A DNA stretch of 64,000 bases from Ulota crispa (lineage: Eukaryota > Streptophyta > Bryopsida > Orthotrichales > Orthotrichaceae), in NCBI GenBank assembly GCA_963920765.1, contig OY987246.1, positions 8,806,501-8,870,500 on the forward strand, given 5' to 3'. A program made the position numbers and the translations under genes. Within the stretch, counting starts at the first letter, position 1; every line of letters starts with the position of its first letter. The notes under the pieces are model-generated. The model was not told where the DNA came from, searched no databases, and worked only from the letters and a program-made list of their open reading frames with translations. This document shows positions 60,146-64,000 of the stretch, piece after piece.

Positions 60146-61496
60146 GTTGTTTAGGATACAAAATAAAAGCATCCTTAATGCAGCCATTAGAGGGGTTTAG
60201 ATATCTCAAAAAAACGGTGAACAAATGGTTGTGAACTAGTTTTTGTTCATTGGTGAATATGCTATCACGACCTTCGAAGGTTGTCATGGCTCGTTCATAG
60301 AGTAACTTGACCAGGCTTTTTAAGAATCTTATGCACGTGAACAATTTTGGTGCAGAATGCCATAATTGAAACCCTCTATTAAAGAGCCAAGCGAATGGTA
60401 CATAACATTCAATAGCCTAAAGAGAGGCTGCCTTTCCCTCTTTTCAAATATCATCCACACAATTCATCATGACAATTATTATTATTATCATTATTATTTT
60501 TCTTAACATGACTGGCCCCCACATTGACATATGTGCACTAAACTGAGCCTCTTTTTCATAAACTCTCTGACAAATTCAACCAAGTGTCCCCTAGCTAAAG
60601 AATGGTGTGGAATATTCTACACCATTCTCTTGGAGGGAGGGCAGCCTTTACTAGTGCTACTAAATGTTATGAACCTTGAGTTAAATTCGTGAAATATGGA
60701 AAATACGACAAGCCAATGTAGTCTCTACTTGGCTCTTTATTTTTGAAGACATTCCAAAAATTTGCCTTTGTGTTGTACAGTTTTTTTTCTTTAGTTGTGC
60801 TCTCCACTCCATTCATAATAGCTCAGTCGACATCATCATGGCAACAAATGCACCAATTAGGGCAAGAAAGGGCAAAACCCAAACATCTTGATAAGAACAT
60901 CAACTCTGTCAAAAACTACTGGTACTTACATGTCTCTCAAGATTAAAAAAAAACAGCCGTAAGGTAGAACCACCCATTTCCCAATCATTTAAGTTCATGC
61001 AAGGACAGCACATTAGAGCAACAATGAGGCACAAATTTTTTTTGGTGGCTTTATACAAAATATTGTAACACAAATTTTTTCGGAAATTTTCATGCAAAAT
61101 TGAATTATATACAAATTTTGAAGTGCTTAAAGTGTTTGGAGCCCATACACAATCACTAAACTATTCTAATCCTAATCATAGCCAAAACACTTCTTGCTCA
61201 CTACTTCCTACTTTCTTTTAGGGCACATGTCATGACCTCATTTGTCTTAATTTTGAAAAGGGAAATTTTATGCATTCCAAGGCTTGAAAATAGGCGTTGG
61301 AAATAGCACATCCTAGACTGGTTGGGTTTGGATCCCTGGTTGGGAATGGGTGGTTCTACCTTAATACTGCATCAAAAAAAGCTAATGGTTGGATTGCCAT
61401 GCCTTCTACAAACCTTCAAAACCTAATGGAGTGGAGCCCTTAAAATAATCACATTGTTATTGTGCAATCAATTAGCACTTTTGCATTGAAGATGCT
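60146..61496. other. Intergenic stretch without a gene
   Basis: No coding signal. A short att microsatellite lies at about 60477-60498, and gttctaccttaa-type repeat sequence recurs at 60965 and 61350 (ggtagaaccacccatttccc versus gggaatgggtggttctacct), an inverted pair about 390 bp apart that may mark another MITE. Confidence 0.45.
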
Positions 61497-61500
61497 TTAA

Positions 61501-61738
61501 CCCTTGAAGGGCCTTTGGGCTCTGGAGCTACGGTACCAAATACGGTCACAACCAATATTCAAAAGTTTGAATCAATTGGAAATTAAGTGTTACTTACAAC
61601 CATACATATTAAAGGGTTGTATGATGGTGGGTGCATATTTTTTTTTGGAAAGCCCTCATAGTAGCTCAAATACATCTATACATATGGCCATACATATGGC
61701 CGCAAAGGGCTTTCATGACATTCAAGGGTTATGGGTTG
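61501..61738. mobile_element. TTAA-CCC MITE (238 bp)
   Basis: TTAA at 61497-61500, TTAT at the right. Left terminus CCCTTGAAGGGCC; right reversed CCCTTGAATGTCATGAAAGCC. Sister of 54197-54418. Confidence 0.78.
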
Positions 61739-61792
61739 ATGATTTTGGAGTGAGATTTGTGACAATAGTCATTTTAGATGAGAGGATATTAT

Positions 61793-62523
61793 GGGTAGTT
61801 GCAAGAAACACTTCACAGTTTTGTCTCAAACACCCTTAAAACTGGTAGTACTATGTAGTACTATGAGCTTTTGGAATAATTTTTTTAAAATAAAATAAAA
61901 CATGGACAATTTGTAAAGCACTTAAAATAGCATAATCTTGAAAATTCAAATCTAGCAAAATTTTGTTCTAAAGGTTATGCACAAAACAAAATCACCAACA
62001 AAAAGCCAATTTCTTTCTAGCTTTTTAGAAAATAGTAAAATAATTCAAAAAAATAAAATAAAAACTAGCCATTTGAGAACCCATTAAACACATTCACATG
62101 GTACAATTGCTTTGCTGAGGAATTTCTTTGTATTTCACCAATGAAGGGAGAAAGGATGCCCACTTTGAGACAATGTAGATGTCATGGAATTTATAATTTT
62201 GCAAAACCCTTCTACAAATGCATGTAAGCATGCTTTGTTAACAACATCCTTGATTCATAGCCCTAGAAAAGCTTTTTTGGACCCAAGATAGTACTAAAAA
62301 CCCCCAAAATGGCCAAGGTAGACACCTATTTGGGGGTTGTTCAAAAATAGTAAAATAGTTTTAAAAAAATTGCAAAAATTACGGAAGGTTTGTAACTATG
62401 ACGTGTACCTTCCTCTGAAATTTCAACTCAAAAGAACTTGCTACGCAAAAGTTACAAGCCAAAATGCACCTGCAAGAGGTGAAGGGGACAAAAAATAGTA
62501 CAAGTGTTTCTTAGAATCACCCC
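61793..62523 (-). mobile_element. DNA-transposon-like repeat, TTGCAAGAAACA family, copy 3
   Basis: Reverse orientation relative to the 3.1- and 40-kb copies, full length. Ends gggtagttgcaagaaacact and, reversed, gggtgattctaagaaacact. It begins about 55 bp after a TTAA-CCC MITE. Confidence 0.85.
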
Positions 62524-64000
62524 ATGATTGTGGTAACTTTTTTTTGTAGCTTATGTTTTTGCCACATTTTTGAACTAAATGTAACTTACTTTTAAATTTC
62601 CACTATTATAGCTTAAAACTTGAATTTATTATCACCTTTTAGAAGGAAACTATATTTGCTTTTCAATATTCTATAGATAAACACTAGAGAATGCAATAGT
62701 AGGTCCAAACATATTGATTTGATCTAAAAATATTTTTTCATAAATATACAATTTAAATTGTCTTTACTTTACTTTATGATTTTCCTAGATTGTACTTTAT
62801 TACAAATTTTCAAATTTCAAACAAATTGGAACACCTCCCTACAACTTTCAAAGGTTAAGGAGCAATCCATACTATGCCCAAAACCCCCAATCCCATCAGA
62901 TTTTCAAGATCTTGTTGATTGAGAAGTTGGTAAAATGAGACTAGCAACTTTGTTCCCGACCTCAAGTCTTAAATAGCACTAGAAGAAAACTTCGTAGAAG
63001 TTAACATAAACTACCTGATAGTTTCTTGCTTTTAACACAAAAATTCTAGTGTGCCTAATCTCAATTCATTGAGAAAGTCCATGTGGTATAAAAAAATTTA
63101 AATTTTTGGCACCAAGAAAATGACGCATTGTTTTAGAGTTTGGATTTGGGAAAAACAGGTCTTCCAATCCCAACTTTGGAGCTTCCTAAGAGATGCTTTT
63201 TGCAAGTTTGTTCCAACATTTTTTTGGAGATGTTTTCCATTCTCTATCCCTTCATCTTGAATTGATTTCTAGATTCCCAACCTTACCTCTTCATTTGTAA
63301 TTAATTTTTGAACAGTTTGTTTAAAAAACATTAAAACATTTTAATTTAATAAGTGCAGTGTTAAAAATCACAAAAAAAATCCTCCAATATCCAAAAATAT
63401 TTAGTAAAGGTTAGAGCTTATATTTTCAGATGTTATTTTATGAATGTAGATGTTTGCAATTTAGGTGAACAGAGAACCCAACCAAGTTGGACTTGGATAC
63501 GGTCTACATGCAAAGCATTTTTTGAGCTTCACCAACAATAATGCTTTCTCCATGGTATTGCCTTATTTAAACTATAATTGTATTTATATATTTCTACAGT
63601 TTTATTGGTTTATAAGTGTTGGTTTCAAAGTCCCAAAGTTTTTTTTCCTCATTTTCACTACAGTTAGGGTTTGATGTGGCAATGAGACCTATAGAACTTT
63701 AGACAAGGGGCATTCCATCAACCACCACAAATGGGCTTGGTATACTGAACACAAGTAGTCAAGAGCCACATGGGAAGATAAAATTGACTAACTCCATAAT
63801 ACAAGGTTTCAAACTCTAGGATTTCCCAAGGGTTGTTTCTTGGCATTTTGGCAGGAAGGAGCCACGATTTTCTCACGTACGTTTATATTTTTTCATAAGA
63901 AATTAAAAGTTTTTTCTACCTCAAGAGGTGTACGATAATGCAAGCACTACATTCGTCCTCTTTTGTGACAAAGCAAGTAAATTATTGTAAAAAAACAAGT
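62524..64000. other. Right-hand end of window
   Basis: AT-rich sequence with no coding exon, RNA gene or clear repeat end that I can support. Confidence 0.5.

Noticed and set aside
1-64000. tRNA, rRNA or snRNA genes
   Set aside because: No cloverleaf with conserved TTCGA-type arms, rRNA core or snRNA box was recognised by eye; a tRNAscan or Infernal run would be needed to exclude them.

Overview
This is an AT-rich nuclear segment of a land-plant genome. Every gene has spliceosomal GT-AG introns. A C2-type phospholipase D and an S1FA-like protein are plant hallmarks. I cannot name the species. The density of small DNA transposons, and a WD40 gene whose family I do not recognise from flowering plants, lean towards a non-flowering plant (moss, lycophyte or fern), but that is inference.

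Layout. (1) 185-9925, minus: 5' part of a WD40-repeat gene. Seven exons join in frame to 310 residues and the gene runs off the left edge; its introns hold nested MITEs. (2) 9930-13990: intergenic, MITE-rich. (3) 14246-16015, plus: intact two-exon S1FA-like gene. (4) 16.1-25.5 kb: no gene seen; MITEs, long palindromes, a two-part satellite and a C-rich tandem repeat family. (5) 25631-27059, plus: unidentified single-pass membrane protein gene whose exon-intron-exon junction has been tandemly copied. (6) 28514-33370, plus: DnaJ (DNAJB12/B14 type) gene with HPN in place of HPD and an apparent frameshift in exon 2. Its last intron carries a foldback element and about 540 bp of T-rich repeat. (7) 35089-38170, plus: eight consecutive in-phase exons and a probable ninth of a large beta-propeller protein resembling the CPSF-A/MMS1/DDB1 superfamily; both ends are missing. 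(8) 38.2-44.6 kb: LTR fragments, inverted copies of repeats seen near 24 kb, and a duplicate of 27.1-27.8 kb. (9) 45012-52831, minus: complete twelve-exon phospholipase D gene, 938 codons, both HKD motifs intact. (10) 53.1-64 kb: no gene seen; repeats.

The genes do not form an operon or an obvious pathway; this is ordinary eukaryotic gene spacing. The most distinctive content is non-coding. One group of small elements has ends of the form TTAA-CCC...GGG-TTAA (piggyBac-like or TA-inserting). Four further MITE families recur in the window, and several insertions are nested. All splice joins below were worked out by eye from phase and motif continuity, without RNA evidence.
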